Assembly (NCBI GenBank): GCA_963920765.1
Contig: OY987245.1
Coordinates: 11,114,727 to 11,178,726 of the forward strand
DNA length: 64,000 bases
Source of the DNA: Ulota crispa
Lineage: Eukaryota > Streptophyta > Bryopsida > Orthotrichales > Orthotrichaceae
Direction of reading: 5' to 3'
Position 1 is the first letter of the stretch; the number at the start of each line of letters is the position of its first letter. Of the stretch, positions 25,095-36,779 are shown in pieces. Made by a program: the position numbers and the translations under genes. The notes beneath the pieces were generated by a model. It saw only the letters and a list, made by a program, of their open reading frames with translations, made no database searches and was not told the DNA's origin.

Positions 25095-26436
25095 GGTTAT
25101 GCTAAATTCTAAACCCTAAAAAAATTAAGAAGGTAAGAAATGCTTCACTAATAAAGAAGAAGAATAGTAATAGGCCAATTACTGAGAGCAACTTGACTGC
25201 CGCAAAGATTTTGCAGTGTTACCCAAACACGTAGGCACACCTTGTCTACTTGTAGCAACTCTGCACCATTGTGTAGACTTGTGCTCCTAGAAATGCAGCT
25301 TTCAGCTCATAGCCTTCAGCTCTCACTCTGGCAGGTGCAACTTTGATCCAGCAGAGCGTCTTCCACCTGACTTTCACAACGCTACTGCTGCTTTAATCTT
25401 GACTTTGCAATGTGACTTCAACCTCGCACTTTGGCAAGCAAGACTTAACAAGCATGGCAGCCGTAACTTGTGGGCGCAACTAACGTGACTTTGCAAGTGT
25501 GGCAGGCGCACAACTTTGACTATAAAATGGCAACCAAACTTTGACCACAACATACCATTGTGACTTTGCAATTAAATGAACTAGGACGACCACAACCTTG
25601 ATTGTTGCAGTCACAATGACCCTGCACTTCTAGCAACTACAAAGAAAATTTTCAAAAATCCAAAAATTAGGAGCACAAATCACAGTTTAACTAAGATAGT
25701 TTTGATGTCAAAGAGCAGTCTTGCAAGCTAGTAGTGTGCAGTCTAGCAGCGCCTCCCCTTCCAAAAATTTTCTTGACTTGATGGGCATGTGAACTTCTTC
25801 CAAGTCGCCTTCTGCTCACTGATCCAAATCACCCACACCCTGTCATTGCAACAAATTGCAACACATGAAAATGAGCACCTCCTAGGGACTAGATCATTTC
25901 AAGTTAACATTCAAGAGCCACTAAACAGACCCATCCATGCAAAGTAGGAGCTTCCTCATCAATCAAACGACTTATTGAGACTCAAGACCCATCTTATTTT
26001 TAGCCCCAAGTCTTTGAGGTTCTCATTTCTAGTTTAAGCCTTCTACATTAGCTCATATAGTTTCATAGGTAGCCCTTTGAGGCTTATCACCTTCTCTAAT
26101 GTAGATATCAACACCCCACATGTTTTGAACATGACCTTGTCAGTATTTTTTTCAAATACAAATTCAAGCACATTTGCTTGCCTTAAGGGGTTTTTTCACA
26201 CCACCAATCCAAATCACGAATGTTGAAATAACCCACATTTATAGCTTTGGTGCAACGACTACCACCAACTCACGCCTCAATCCCTAGCTTGGCAAAAATG
26301 TAAAAAGAAGGTTACCTACCACTTATTCACAAACTTAGGCAAGCACAACTTTAATCTTCCATGCTGCCGCAATTCACACCTTGCATTTTGCACTCTACAC
26401 ATACACAAACTTTGCAATGCCACCAAGACAGTCATA
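25095..26436. other. gene-free stretch, repeated ACTTTGCAA phrases
   Basis: The interval holds many scattered copies of AACTTTG/ACTTTGCAA (about 25200-25600), similar to phrases near 28040, suggesting degraded repeats. It may include the 5' end of the hAT element. No gene is supportable. Confidence 0.35.
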
Positions 26437-27955
26437 GGGAGATTTTTTGGTTTTACTATGTAGTAAAACATGGGATTTTACTATCAAGTTTACCATCACT
26501 CTAACACTAATGTAGTAAAGAACAAAATGTAATAATGACACTACCATCACCACATTGTGAAACTAGTGATTTTCTCTACGTTGTGAAACTAGTGATTTAC
26601 AAATGTGATGATTTTTTTGTTGTTTGTTTGTTTTTGCTATATTCTGTTGATTACTTATATGTACTTTTTAATAATAGAACTCATTTCATAATTGAAAGTT
26701 TCATTATGGAAAATAAAAGTCAGAATTTACACAAGCTGAGTGACAAACTCGCACTAGAACCTCCACCAAGAGGCACGGAATTGCAAGTGCAGGGAATTGA
26801 ACCCCCAAGACCTCGTGGGTTCCACCCAATGGCATTAACCAATACACCACATACTAGCACACATGTCCAGTAGAGAATTAAAACTCTACTTGTATAACCA
26901 ATGACATTGTTGTCATTATTTTGCAACTTTGGAGGCTATTTCAGCATACTACAGTATTTGTTTTGAAAAGACACAAAACTAAGAAAAGTTGGCTTATGTC
27001 ATTAAATTTCACTTCCAACTATTTTTTTCAGATTTCAATTTTTTATTTAGAAGTAATGAGCACAAACCATAGAGGGTGTCCATAAATTCCAAAAAACAAA
27101 TTTATTTTTATGATTTTGATTTTTGTTTACAATTTTTGATTGGAATATACAAATTTTAAAAGGATTGTTGCAACTAAAGGTTGGCTTCATTCCTAAATTT
27201 CTTTTAGTTCTAACTTCTTTTTTTTTTTTTAAACTCTTATTAGGTTAAAAGAGTCTTCAAGCTTTGCTAGCTTTAAAAAATATCAAATTGTGAACAATTC
27301 TAGAAAAAAAATCTTGCAATCAAAACATTCTAATATGTTTTAGCTGTTGTGAATGGTTTAATTGTTTTGAGAGTTTTTCAATAGTGCATATTGTTATTAG
27401 TATTGAAAGCATTTCCATGCTCTAAGACATTTTATTTGGATAGTATGATGTAGGTCTTGAATCCTTGAAGTTTGAAGTTTGAAGTCCTATGTAAATAATG
27501 TAATGTACAATTCAATGGTGAATTTTAAGATTTTTTCATTTGGACAACATAAACTATGTTTTGTGCACATGTGTGTCAATGTGAAACTAAAGTCTCTAAA
27601 TGTTGGCCCCTATTTTAATAATCAAAATATCATATGATGCATTTGTGGGAATGCAATAAAAATGTGTCCTTGACCATATTATATTAGTTGCATTTGTGAA
27701 AAAGTAATAAAAATGTGTGGTTTACCATGTTACATTTTGTTGTGTTTGTGAAAAAGTAGTAAAAATATGTATTTTACCATGTTGCATTTTGTGGTGTTGT
27801 GAGAAAGTAGTAAAAATGGGTGGTTTACCAAGTTATGTAGTAAAATGCTTCAAATTGCATGTAGCAATTCCAAATCACCACATGGGGTTGTTTTACAAAG
27901 TGGTGATTTCCACGGTTTTACTACATTGATATATGGTAAAGTGAAATAATCTCCT
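26437..27955. mobile_element. 1.5-kb element with diverged terminal inverted repeats
   Basis: The left end GGGAGATTTTTTGGTTTTAC is matched on the minus strand at the right end by AGGAGATTATTTCACTTTAC, and both continue into ATGTAGTAAAAC-type blocks. The inner right part repeats GTAATAAAAATGTG-type units (about 27655-27830). No transposase is visible and the target duplication is unclear. A tRNA-like SINE head lies inside. Confidence 0.45.
26720..26872 (-). mobile_element. tRNA-derived SINE head
   Basis: On the minus strand an A-box-like TGGTGTATTGG (26849-26839) is followed 35 bases later by a B-box-like GGTTCAATTCC (26803-26793). The spacing and motifs are those of a tRNA-type RNA polymerase III promoter. 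The surrounding arms do not fold into a full standard tRNA, so a SINE head is more likely than a functional tRNA gene. The 3' end of the SINE is not clear; the limits given are approximate. Confidence 0.55.
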
Positions 27956-28837
27956 TGTGAGTCACTCAACCCTCATGCAGCTTCAACTTTGCACAGTTGT
28001 AGCCACTCTGCAACGACTCCGCACAACCACCAAAACACGTGGGCATGACTTCAACTTTGCACAAACTTTGCAATCTGCAAGCATAACTTGGCGCAAATAA
28101 TTCAAAAGATTCAGAACTTGCAAGCAATCTGGAGGGAACAGAAAGCAATGAAAACACATCTACCAAGTAAACTAAATTGCGGGAAAATATAGCAAACCAA
28201 TGCGAAGAAGGTGCATGACCAATGGTGAACCATTGTAGAAGCGGCAACAACTACATAGAAACTGCAACGGTTGGGTAGTGTGCTTAGGATATTAGGATTT
28301 GAAGTGTTCAAAAATTGATACTCTTCCTTCCATGACTGATACCCAGATCTAACCTTTGTCTCGTCCGGGTATCAGCCAGTAAATAATTTTCTTAACCAAC
28401 TGAAATCCGCTATTTCCTATGCAAAGGTAGCTAAATATCCTACAATTTTTAGAGGGCACTAGTCAAAATCCGGTCTTTTTCATTTCCTTTCGGTTTTGCA
28501 TCCTATAAATTTAAAACTCAACCGGTTTTCTCCCCTAATCCAACGGCTAACTATGCACTATTCTCTGGTTTTTCCCGCACATTGAATCCATGAGCATCCA
28601 ACCCAAATTCATGGCGTGTTGGACCTCATTGTAAATAATTTGGCATCACAAGTTCAAAAACATCATCTAGAAGAGTTAGCCGTTGATATTGCATGAAGTT
28701 CAAGGTTTGCATATGTATGAAAAATTTGGCAAGTTTTCATTGCACAAATAAACAGATTAGAAAGGTCAAGGGCAACAAACTATTGAATATGGAGAGGCTA
28801 GATTTGGGGCGCTGGGGCGTTTAAGGGTTAAAAACAA
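27956..28837. other. gene-free stretch
   Basis: No gene is supportable. The right end contains GGGCGTTTAAGGGTTAA (28815-28831), which resembles one terminus of the TTAA elements; no partner end was found with confidence. Confidence 0.35.
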
Positions 28838-29148
28838 GGGAAACTTCATGGGTACCCCTAAAGTTTACAATATATTTTCATAGATACCCCTGTATTTCAT
28901 ATATATCACAAGTACTTTTGGATCAAAAAAATTAGGTGTTTGTTGTGTTGTGCATGCCACTTCCTTCTTCCTTTGTGTGCATGCATAACAAGAAAGAAGT
29001 AGTGTGCACACAAAGGGAGAAGGAAGTGACATACACAATAAAACAAACACCTAAATTTTTTGTCCAAGAGTATTTGTGATATTTCTAAAAACATACTGGT
29101 ATCTATGAAAATACTGCAAACTTCAGGGATATCCATGAAATCATTCCC
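28838..29148. mobile_element. Mutator-like MITE, family GGGAAAATTTCATGG
   Basis: A 311-bp foldback MITE with long arms. It starts GGGAAACTTCATGGGTACCC and ends with ATCCATGAAATCATTCCC. The flanks share AAAAACAA on both sides, an 8-bp match. It is the same family as 39191-39511, 57660-57966 and 63366-63671. Frames inside are artefacts of the arms. Confidence 0.7.
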
Positions 29149-30281
29149 AAAAACAATTAGGTTAAAACGGATGAACTTGTCAAATTCCTAAAGCAAACAC
29201 CTTTTTCCAAATTTTGGATGAAATGTATTAATAAAAATAGATGTTTTGGGAGAACCTGCACACATGGATGGTCCTATCCATTTTTCCCTTGCCCTCTTGC
29301 TTTCTAGGGTGCATGTAGCACGATCAATGAAAAAGCTTTAAAAAATCGCAGGTTGAAAGTGAATGGAGATAGTGCTGGCACAACAGGGAACAACTGGAAC
29401 ATTTCTGCCGGTCAGCGTGCATTGTTTGGGGGTATGTTGGTCAATGTGCGGGAAAAATTGGCTGCTAGTTCATTGTTAGTATGTGGAAATGGTAAAAAAA
29501 CCAGTTGCATTTTGAAATTGCAGACAAAAAAATTGGTTAGATTTTACTAAAAAATCTAAATATAGCATATTACTATGTAGATTTTGAAATATATCCGGCA
29601 TAGTATGGAAGAAATCTGGTTGAGTATAGAAAGTTCCCGTTTTTAGCTGGTGAAGACCAAAAAATTTCTTGAACACTAATGTTGGCGGAGTGGTCGCCAC
29701 TAAAATTCATGTCGTGTGGAGGCAGATATCTTCTGGCTTTATAGCGCTGCCCACATGTGTTTATGAGACTAGGGTGGAAAAGTTCAATTCTTTTTTTCAC
29801 ATGAGTATACAAGTCAGAATGTATCATAGAGTAGAATTAAGAGCCGATGGGAGCACTTCTCTACAAAGAAGGTAAGGTAGTAAGCTTGAAAACCACCCAT
29901 CTAAGGGCTCATCCCTCTTTTTCATGGTTTTTCGTGGATGGGAAAAATTTTAGTTCAATTTTCAGACAAAGACAAATAGATGCGAAATGCAACACAAGTC
30001 ATTTCATATTTTTTGAAGCATTTTTGAGTTATGAATTCTCAAAGTGCATGTGTCATAGGTACCTATTAATGACCTTAGACCTTCCAAAAATCATTCACTT
30101 GCAAGTTGTGAAGAGATTTGGGGAAGCAAGAGAATGGTTGGCTCTTGCAATTAAAAACACCTTTTCTTCCATGCATTCAATGAGTTGTAAGAGGCCAATT
30201 TAAGAACCACCAGTGCACCATTTCACAACAGGCTACTAGACGGTTCAAAATGTGCAAACAGTTTATGAGCGCACTACCTTA
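29149..30281. other. gene-free stretch
   Basis: Overlapping short frames on both strands (about 29350-30200) have no recognisable domain or splice structure. The origin is unknown. Confidence 0.35.
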
Positions 30282-30434
30282 CACTAGAAGAAAAACCTAC
30301 CCTAAATGACTGGTGCACGATGACTGCAAATGTCTTAAATGACTCAATTTGACTATAATTGAGTTGTTGTATAGTCGTGTTGGACATTTACAGTCATCGT
30401 GAACCAATCGTTTAATACAAGATTTCTTCAAGTG
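30282..30434. mobile_element. CACTA-type MITE, 153 bp
   Basis: The termini are CACTAGAAGAAAAACC and, on the minus strand, CACTTGAAGAAATC. A 3-bp duplication, TTA, flanks the element (30279-30281 and 30435-30437). The interior pairs GATGACTG with CAGTCATC and has many TGACTATA/TAGTC motifs. CACTA ends with a 3-bp duplication are typical of the EnSpm/CACTA superfamily. Confidence 0.7.
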
Positions 30435-31929
30435 TTATGACTCTTCTCTTGTGGGTGGTGGAGAATAAAAAATGGAGAATGGTTTACTTAGAAAATGGTG
30501 ATGAGAGCATGAGGAGCAAGTATGAAAGCAAGAGGTACAAGAGTGAAAATAAGACCAACTCAAATAAAAACTTTGCATGCAAAAATTTATTTTCCCCATT
30601 CTTCTCCTCCACATGTGAAGAGAAAAATTTCTCATAAAATGGGGTCTTTGCAAATCAAGCAGAGAGTGTCAAGTCCCCATTCTTTGAAGATTGAGAATGT
30701 GGGTGAAGAGGGTGTGACTACTTTGCACTAGAAACTGGCGTGCTAGATGTCACACTTGAAGAGGCTTCCAAAATTTTAGTAGGTGGCGTGTCCCTGTTAG
30801 ACCTGGATTTTGAGCTTGGCCAAGCCAAGGCCTAAGGTGGCCACACCCATAAGCATGGAACTAAGGGAGTTGGAGTGGTTAAAATGATTAGACAAACCTA
30901 AAAATTATATCATCAGGTTAGGAAGAAGAAACAATAAACATTGGGTTTGATTAACAAAACGCATACAAAAGTGTGTATTTGTAAGGTAATTTCAAAGTGC
31001 AAAGTCATCAAAAACCCATGCTCCTTTGTAGAGGGTGTTGAAACAAGGTGTCACTAAGGCCATTGCTATTGTGACGCTCATCCAATACCAATTGTAAAAG
31101 TTATTGAGATAGTAATATGCTGTACTAAAAATCATGAGAATGTGGTAGGAAAAAACAAGCTTGGGGTATGCATTACCGAGATACCATGCTTTAAAAATAC
31201 TTACAAGAATCCTCAGCCCGCTTGCATGGGGTTCATTAATGCTACTGAGACAAACCTATTGCTATTGCATTGGATACCTAACAACAATACAGATGCACGT
31301 AAAACCGGGGCCACAAGTTTTGTGCCCGTCTAGCTGTTTACAGACAGCTTTGTCAAAGATTGACGAGAAATGGGAAAGCTAGACTGTCCACTTGAATCTG
31401 CAGCGTAGCTGCACTTGGAGTTGAACTCCTCCCGCCAAGATGTGCGGTGTTCATGAGCCCTAGAAATCTAGCGCCAAGTCGCCTAATCTTCTACGGTGCC
31501 AACACAACAATTTGCCTCAAAGCTTATCCTTTGTGTCTGTTGCATGGATGTACGTTGCAGCCGCCTTTGATCTCAGCAAAGTCCCAAGATAGTAGCTGTT
31601 GTTGAGCCAACCGTTGATCTCAGGTGCTACTTTGACAGGAATTTCCAAAGTTGCGGCTGCCAACGAAGTCATCTCTAGCTCCGCTACGGGAACCTAGGCA
31701 TTCACACCTTGTTGCCTGGACCAAATTTGCTATCTAGCTCAAGTCCTGCTCCGTTGCTGCGTCAACACCAAGTCTCCATCCCTGAGTGTGTTCTGGCCCG
31801 TTCAGGTGCTTTGTGAGTCTTCTTGCGCTCTCGTTCTACCTTCTTCCGCTCTGCTTCCATGCGATGCAAGACTCTATTAGCCTCTTTTTGTGCCTTTTCA
31901 TGCAAGCAATCCAACTTTTTTTGTTGTGC

Positions 31930-33782
31930 TTAAAGTTTACGGAGCTCCCAATCTCGTACCACTTTTTCTTTCCTTGTTGCCTTTTCCGTCATTGCACTCA
32001 TGTATTCATTAGATGTGACAATAATTGACATCGAGTGATCTATGATTGGCTTAGTTGATTGTGGTTGTCTGTGAGGTGGGCACTGCACTTGGGGAAGCGA
32101 GAACAAATCCTGCAGCGTACCAATGTCTATGCTCTCAGTCTTGAAGTCCGCACCATTATTCCAAGGGTGGTCAAAAGAAGAGTCCACAAAGAACTGCGGC
32201 ATCAGATTCTGGGTGTTTGGGACAAAGCCGAGCGATTCTGTTTGTGCCGCAAGAAGCTCTACCGTTGGGACCTGCATCTCTGGATTGGAGTTGATTTTAG
32301 CGCTATAATCAGCAATTTCAGGATGCAACTGGACATCTCGGACCTGCGGAATCTGCAAGTTGGCCACTTGGCAATCTTGCAGGCGTTGCTAAACTTTGGC
32401 TAGTTGGATTTCTGTGCCATGCACCATTGGCTGTGGTGTAGCTTCAACTGGGTGGACCTGCTCGTCCTCATCACCAATTTGGACTTGGACGCCCTCAATA
32501 TTTTGGAACTGCTCGGCCTAAGAGTGTTGGATGTTAGTGTCCTTGACCCCTCCCAGATTTTCAACGTAGCATGCACTCAGCGTCATGTGCGCATCCATAG
32601 CAAAAGGATTTAGAGGCAAAATTCCGGTGGTGCTGAAACCTTTTTTGATGTTTTTTGCAATGAGTGCTTGTTTTAGCCCTAAAGAAACCCATTCGTCCAA
32701 TTCTTCCTTCCTTGTAGCTCTCCCTCTATTGCTTATGGTCCACTTATTTTTGAAAAAACAGAATGCTCCCTTCACAGGTAAAAAAACAAGTTCTAAATGA
32801 CTAAGTGACAATGACTAAACCATGATTGTATAGTCATTTTATAGTCATTTTGTAGTTGTTATATAGTCATTGCAGTCATTGTTACTTAGTCATTTAGGAC
32901 CTATTTTTTACTAGTGCTTGAATGATCTAAATTCAGTAACATCCAATGGTTGGAGACAATGGCTTGTATGATTAGGCAAGGTGATTATATCTAAACCTTC
33001 TTAGCCTTTAGGACCCCATCAAGAGTAACATGAGATCCATGTCTGTCTAGGAGCAACAAGTGTCTGTTTTGTTGTGATAATCTGTATCTTTCTCTAACAA
33101 TTCTAATAAAAAATGAAATCCAGGCTGAAAATAGGAAGGCAGTCATCCACGCATTTGAGTGCATGGCCATGCAAGATTGCGGTTTGCATCTAGCTATGTA
33201 GTTCTTTAGTTTACTTTTGCCCTTAAAAATGTAAAAGTTTGGGATAAAACTGCCTGCTGCATTCACACAAGAGAGTATAGTAAGATGCTCCCTGTTGTTT
33301 GTAATCGTCTTGTATTCGGATCTGCAGCCTTTCTCTGCCAATACAAGTGAGCCACCTCCAGTCACTCCAGCTTGAGTGCCAGATTTGTCAGCATTCTAAA
33401 TCTAGAATGCTGAGTACCCATGTTGAGTAAATACCTTCTGCAAGTTTGAATACAATGACCCTACGCTAGTGGGATTCAACCCCATTGCGCGGCCCTCCTC
33501 CAGAGCTTGTGAAGATCGCAAAGTCAATTCCTGATGGCGGTTGCGGAACCAGCAAAGCCATCCATGCCCATGAACACCTTCTTTGAATGGTGTCCAGCAA
33601 TCTTGAGTGATTTCTAAAACCCTTCTTCTGAGCTCCATGATGTCAACAGGGCAGGCATGGTATTGCATGTCCAGAATCCACTGAACAAGGCGCCTTTCCT
33701 CCTCTACCGTAAGAATCCCTTGTTGTCCTGTCTTCCTTTGCAATGTCTTTCCGTTCAAGTGGTCACGTAGCAATGACTCCAA
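31930..33782 (-). pseudogene. pogo/Tigger-type transposase (CENP-B HTH + DDE), broken
   Basis: On the minus strand 33782-33402 encodes a CENP-B-like HTH region (LNGKTLQRKTGQQG, LTVEEERRLVQWIL). The DDE domain follows: NADKSGTQ (first Asp; the family usually has NxDE), LLLLDRHGSH (second Asp), then, after a frame change near 33000, TSHCLQPLDV (third acidic motif). The C-terminal segment includes GFSTTGILPLNPFAMDAH (about 32640-32590) and an uncharacterised tail to 31930. Stops include two TAGs between SAF and NADK where the family has Gln and Trp, and TAGs at 32518-32520 and 32389-32391 that look like former CAG codons. A CACTA-type MITE interrupts it at 32773-32916. It is a dead TE gene. Confidence 0.85.
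32773..32916. mobile_element. CACTA-type MITE inside the pogo transposase
   Basis: A 144-bp element with the inverted ends CACAGGTAAAAAAACAAG and, on the minus strand, CACTAGTAAAAAATAGG. Both then run into CTAAATGACTAAGT. A 3-bp duplication, CTT, lies at 32770-32772 and 32917-32919. It splits the transposase between its QPLDV motif and the following VKGAFCFFKNKW block, so the insertion postdates the transposon. Confidence 0.75.
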
Positions 33783-33885
33783 AAGCCCTACTCATTGTAG
33801 CCTGCACCAATTGAAGCTATTGTTGTAGCAAGTTGTTCATTGCTTCATGTCCCTATTTTCCTCCGGTGCGGCATCCGGCCTCTGC

Positions 33886-34733
33886 TCAAAGGCGGTGGTG
33901 TTGGATGTACAACTGGCGCAGTTTGAGATTTGGTTCTCGTGCATTGCTGGGATAGTATGCCCTCCATAGGTGCCCCGGAGTCCAGAACACCTCTATCAAT
34001 GAAGATGCAGGATGTAGAATCAGCAGCGCTGGTGGCAGATTGACGAGCAATATCAACGTGTCTCCATGTGTTTCCAACACCAAAATGGTGATTGTCAACA
34101 CTGATCCTGCAACCTTTGGAAAGTACGCTTGATCTTCTTCACGTGTTTGCTGATCTTCCATAGGGCATGCGTGCATGCCAATAGAACGCATCTAAAGCCT
34201 TCGTTGATCTTTGCCAAGGCTTGTGCGGCATCCAACTAGACGCCTCTAATCCTCAACATGCATGTCTTGATCATTGGCATCACCCCCGTTTGATAGCCTC
34301 TGATTCCTAGCGGGCCTTCTTTCAACGTGACCTCTACCTGATCTCCTCTAATCTCCAGCGTACGTACTTGCATCCATCGACTGTACGTCTCCCATCGACC
34401 TTTGCAGCATTCCTCTAGATCTTTGCTGCTTGTCCGGGTAGCCGCTCCGCGCACAGTGGTTGTGCTGCTCGTCATCACTTAACGGCTATTTAGAGTTCCA
34501 TGTCTATGCAGGCACCTGTAGCCACTCTGAAAATCTAAAGTGCCGCCCATGCAGTGCCACAAGTCTGGCCATCTAAGATAGGAGCAAATTTGCCGCACTA
34601 CTAGTATTCTCTCCAAGCTCACCGTACGGGGACCATCCGCCACTTGGTAAAAGTTCGTAAGACTGAAGCTTAGGCGCCCATGCACACGGGACATGGTACC
34701 CGTCAATGCACTGCTCATCCTCTCCGTGTACAC
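33886..34733 (-). other. minus-strand open frames upstream of the pogo transposase
   Basis: Three minus-strand frames (34733-34479, 34478-34236, 34191-33886) lie end to end. Their composition is Arg/Ser/Thr-rich (for example SSTTTVRGAATRTSSKDLEE) and no domain is recognisable. They may be the decayed 5' end of the transposon or chance reading of a GC-richer segment. No function is proposed. Confidence 0.2.
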
Positions 34734-36054
34734 TAGACATATTCTACTCTCTTAGAGAATTGCAAGTGTAGAATTTATTTGTTCAATGCTTGAGTGCTTT
34801 GTGATCAAACTACAGCAATTGTATGCATTTGAGAACTTTCAAATTCACGTTAAGACCGTGCCTGAAAAATGATAACGCCGTCATTTGAAGGTGAGTTTAA
34901 TGTTACCAAATTGATCCATAGCGGTGGCAGCTAAACCTCGTATCTATTGGAATTTGTTGATGCAATCATTCTTAATCACACTCATAACCACGCTCATTAC
35001 CCCCTCTAAGCCACCAAAAATGGTGTCACAATCGCCTCCCCACCACCTTTTAATGAAATTGTTTGTTTACTAACTCCATTACACGTTGATCCTACACTCA
35101 CGTCTGCAATCACCTAAAACTGCTTCTAAAATCACTTATAACTGTCAAATTTTAGTACTGCCAAAATTGGGTACAAAAGACAGCAACCATGGGTTCAAAC
35201 ATAGGCCACGCCCATGGGGACAGCCACGCTATGGGTGTGGCCACCTTAGTATGTGGGCATGGAGAAAGTAACGTTGGAGATGCTCTCAAGCCCTAAAGGC
35301 CCAACTGTCCCTTTGGGGAACAAATGGGATTTTGGGCATGTACTTACAACTAAACTACTTTGTGTGATTTTTTTAAGCTTTTGTTGAAAAGGAGGAATTC
35401 AAAAATCTATGTGGGTATCTAATTTTTTCTTCATTTTAACATTTATTGAAGAAGTTATGCATGAATTTTTGGAAAACGGAGGAGGGCAGGCAACCCAAAA
35501 ACTTCTTGACAATTTTCATTTTTTTAAAATAAAAATGTGAAATTGGTTCTTAGATTTATGTACATGTGGGAAGCTTTGAATCATTCAATTTTGATTTATG
35601 AGATGAATGAGAAGTTTTAGTTTGCAGGTAGGTATGGGACTCCCAAACCTCCATTCTTTTTGCCCCTTGTAAAATTTGGTGCTTTGCTTTTTTGAGATTT
35701 TTGTGTACATTTTTTTTTGACTCTATTATTCTTCCAAGTTTTAGTAAACTAAGATTCTTTGGTTGTCACCATTTGGATCACAATAATTCAGATTTCAAAA
35801 TAAAAACAAAAATCCTTCAATTTTGCCTAGTGTATATGCAAATTTCATGGCCTTACGGCATTGCAAGATTTTACATAGTATGATTCACTCCTCCAATTCA
35901 TTTGAAAATTCTCCCACACATACCTAACTTGGTCTTCTACATGGAAAAAATAAACCTCAACCTTGCGTAGAGCAATTTTTTTCATTTAGGAGCATCCAAA
36001 GGCTTCTCCAATTTTTGGATAGTAGGGAAAATAACTTCTTTTTTCACTATAGAT

Positions 36055-36365
36055 GTCAATATCTCACTCTTGCTCTACATCTAGAATGAGCTAGTTTTTC
36101 CCACAAGTACCTCTCATAGTCTAGGACAAGATTTTACAATTGGAATTCTAAAATAACCGTATTTCCCGCCTTTCTACTCATTCTCCAAAAGTGACAATTT
36201 TCAATGACTTGTCAATATCTCACTCCTCTACATCTAGAATGAGCTAGTTTTTTCCCACAAGTACCTCTCATAGTCTAGGACAAGGTTTTACAATTGGAAT
36301 TCTAAAATAACTTTTTTTCCTACTTTTCTACTTATTCCCCAAAAGTGACAGTTTTCAGTGACTTT
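36055..36365. repeat. tandem duplication, about 156-bp unit
   Basis: Copy 1 (36055-36210) and copy 2 (36211 to about 36365) both run from GTCAATATCTCACTC through AGAATGAGCTAGTTTTT and TACAATTGGAATTCTAAAAT to CAAAAGTGACA. Identity is high. The related element at 37695-38618 has only one such unit, so the duplication is local. Confidence 0.8.
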
Positions 36366-36374
36366 CATAGAAAA

Positions 36375-36762
36375 AGGGTCTTGATAGTGCCACCCTCCTT
36401 TTTGATACTGCCACTTATCTTTTTTGCATCATTGTTCAAATTTTACTAATTTTTGGGGACTTTTTTTTTAATTTAGAATTATATATGTATCAAACCAAAC
36501 AATTTGTTGCTAGTGTTTTTTTAAATGATAAACTGCAATCAGTTTTTTTGATAATAAAAGATAATAGAGTGTTGTCTTTTCTTGTCAAAAATTTTGATTG
36601 CAATTTATCATTTTGAAAAATATAAAAAAAAAATCACTTGGTTTGATAAATATATAATTCTAAATTTTAAAAAAAATGTCCTCACAAACCACTAAAATTT
36701 GAACAATGATGTTAAAGAGAGGGATGACAATATCAAAAAAAAAGAAGGTGGCAATATCAAGA
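36375..36762. mobile_element. nested terminal-inverted-repeat element
   Basis: The left end GGGTCTTGATAGTGCCACCC is matched on the minus strand by GGTCTTGATATTGCCACCTT. AGAAAAA-type flanks on both sides suggest an 8-10-bp duplication. The sister copy at 37695-38618 lacks this insert, since its GAAAATGGGCTTGAT reads through the site. It is non-coding. Confidence 0.55.
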
Positions 36763-36779
36763 CCCCAGAAAAAAGGGCT

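Larger units (their letters stand above)
30832..35249. mobile_element. possible boundaries of the pogo-like element (20-bp inverted repeat)
   Basis: CTAAGGTGGCCACACCCATA (30832-30851) is present as an exact reverse complement at 35230-35249, enclosing 4.4 kb that contains the pogo/Tigger transposase relic. Neither a TA target duplication nor continued pairing beyond 20 bp was seen, so these could be ends of two flanking MITEs instead. Confidence 0.35.

Noticed and set aside
26793..26849. Functional tRNA gene on the minus strand
   Set aside because: A- and B-box-like motifs are good, but the acceptor and T stems do not pair properly and the sequence continues as a SINE-like body.
32059..32403. 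Plus-strand frame of 114 codons
   Set aside because: It is the antisense shadow of the pogo transposase tail, which has the better protein-like sequence.
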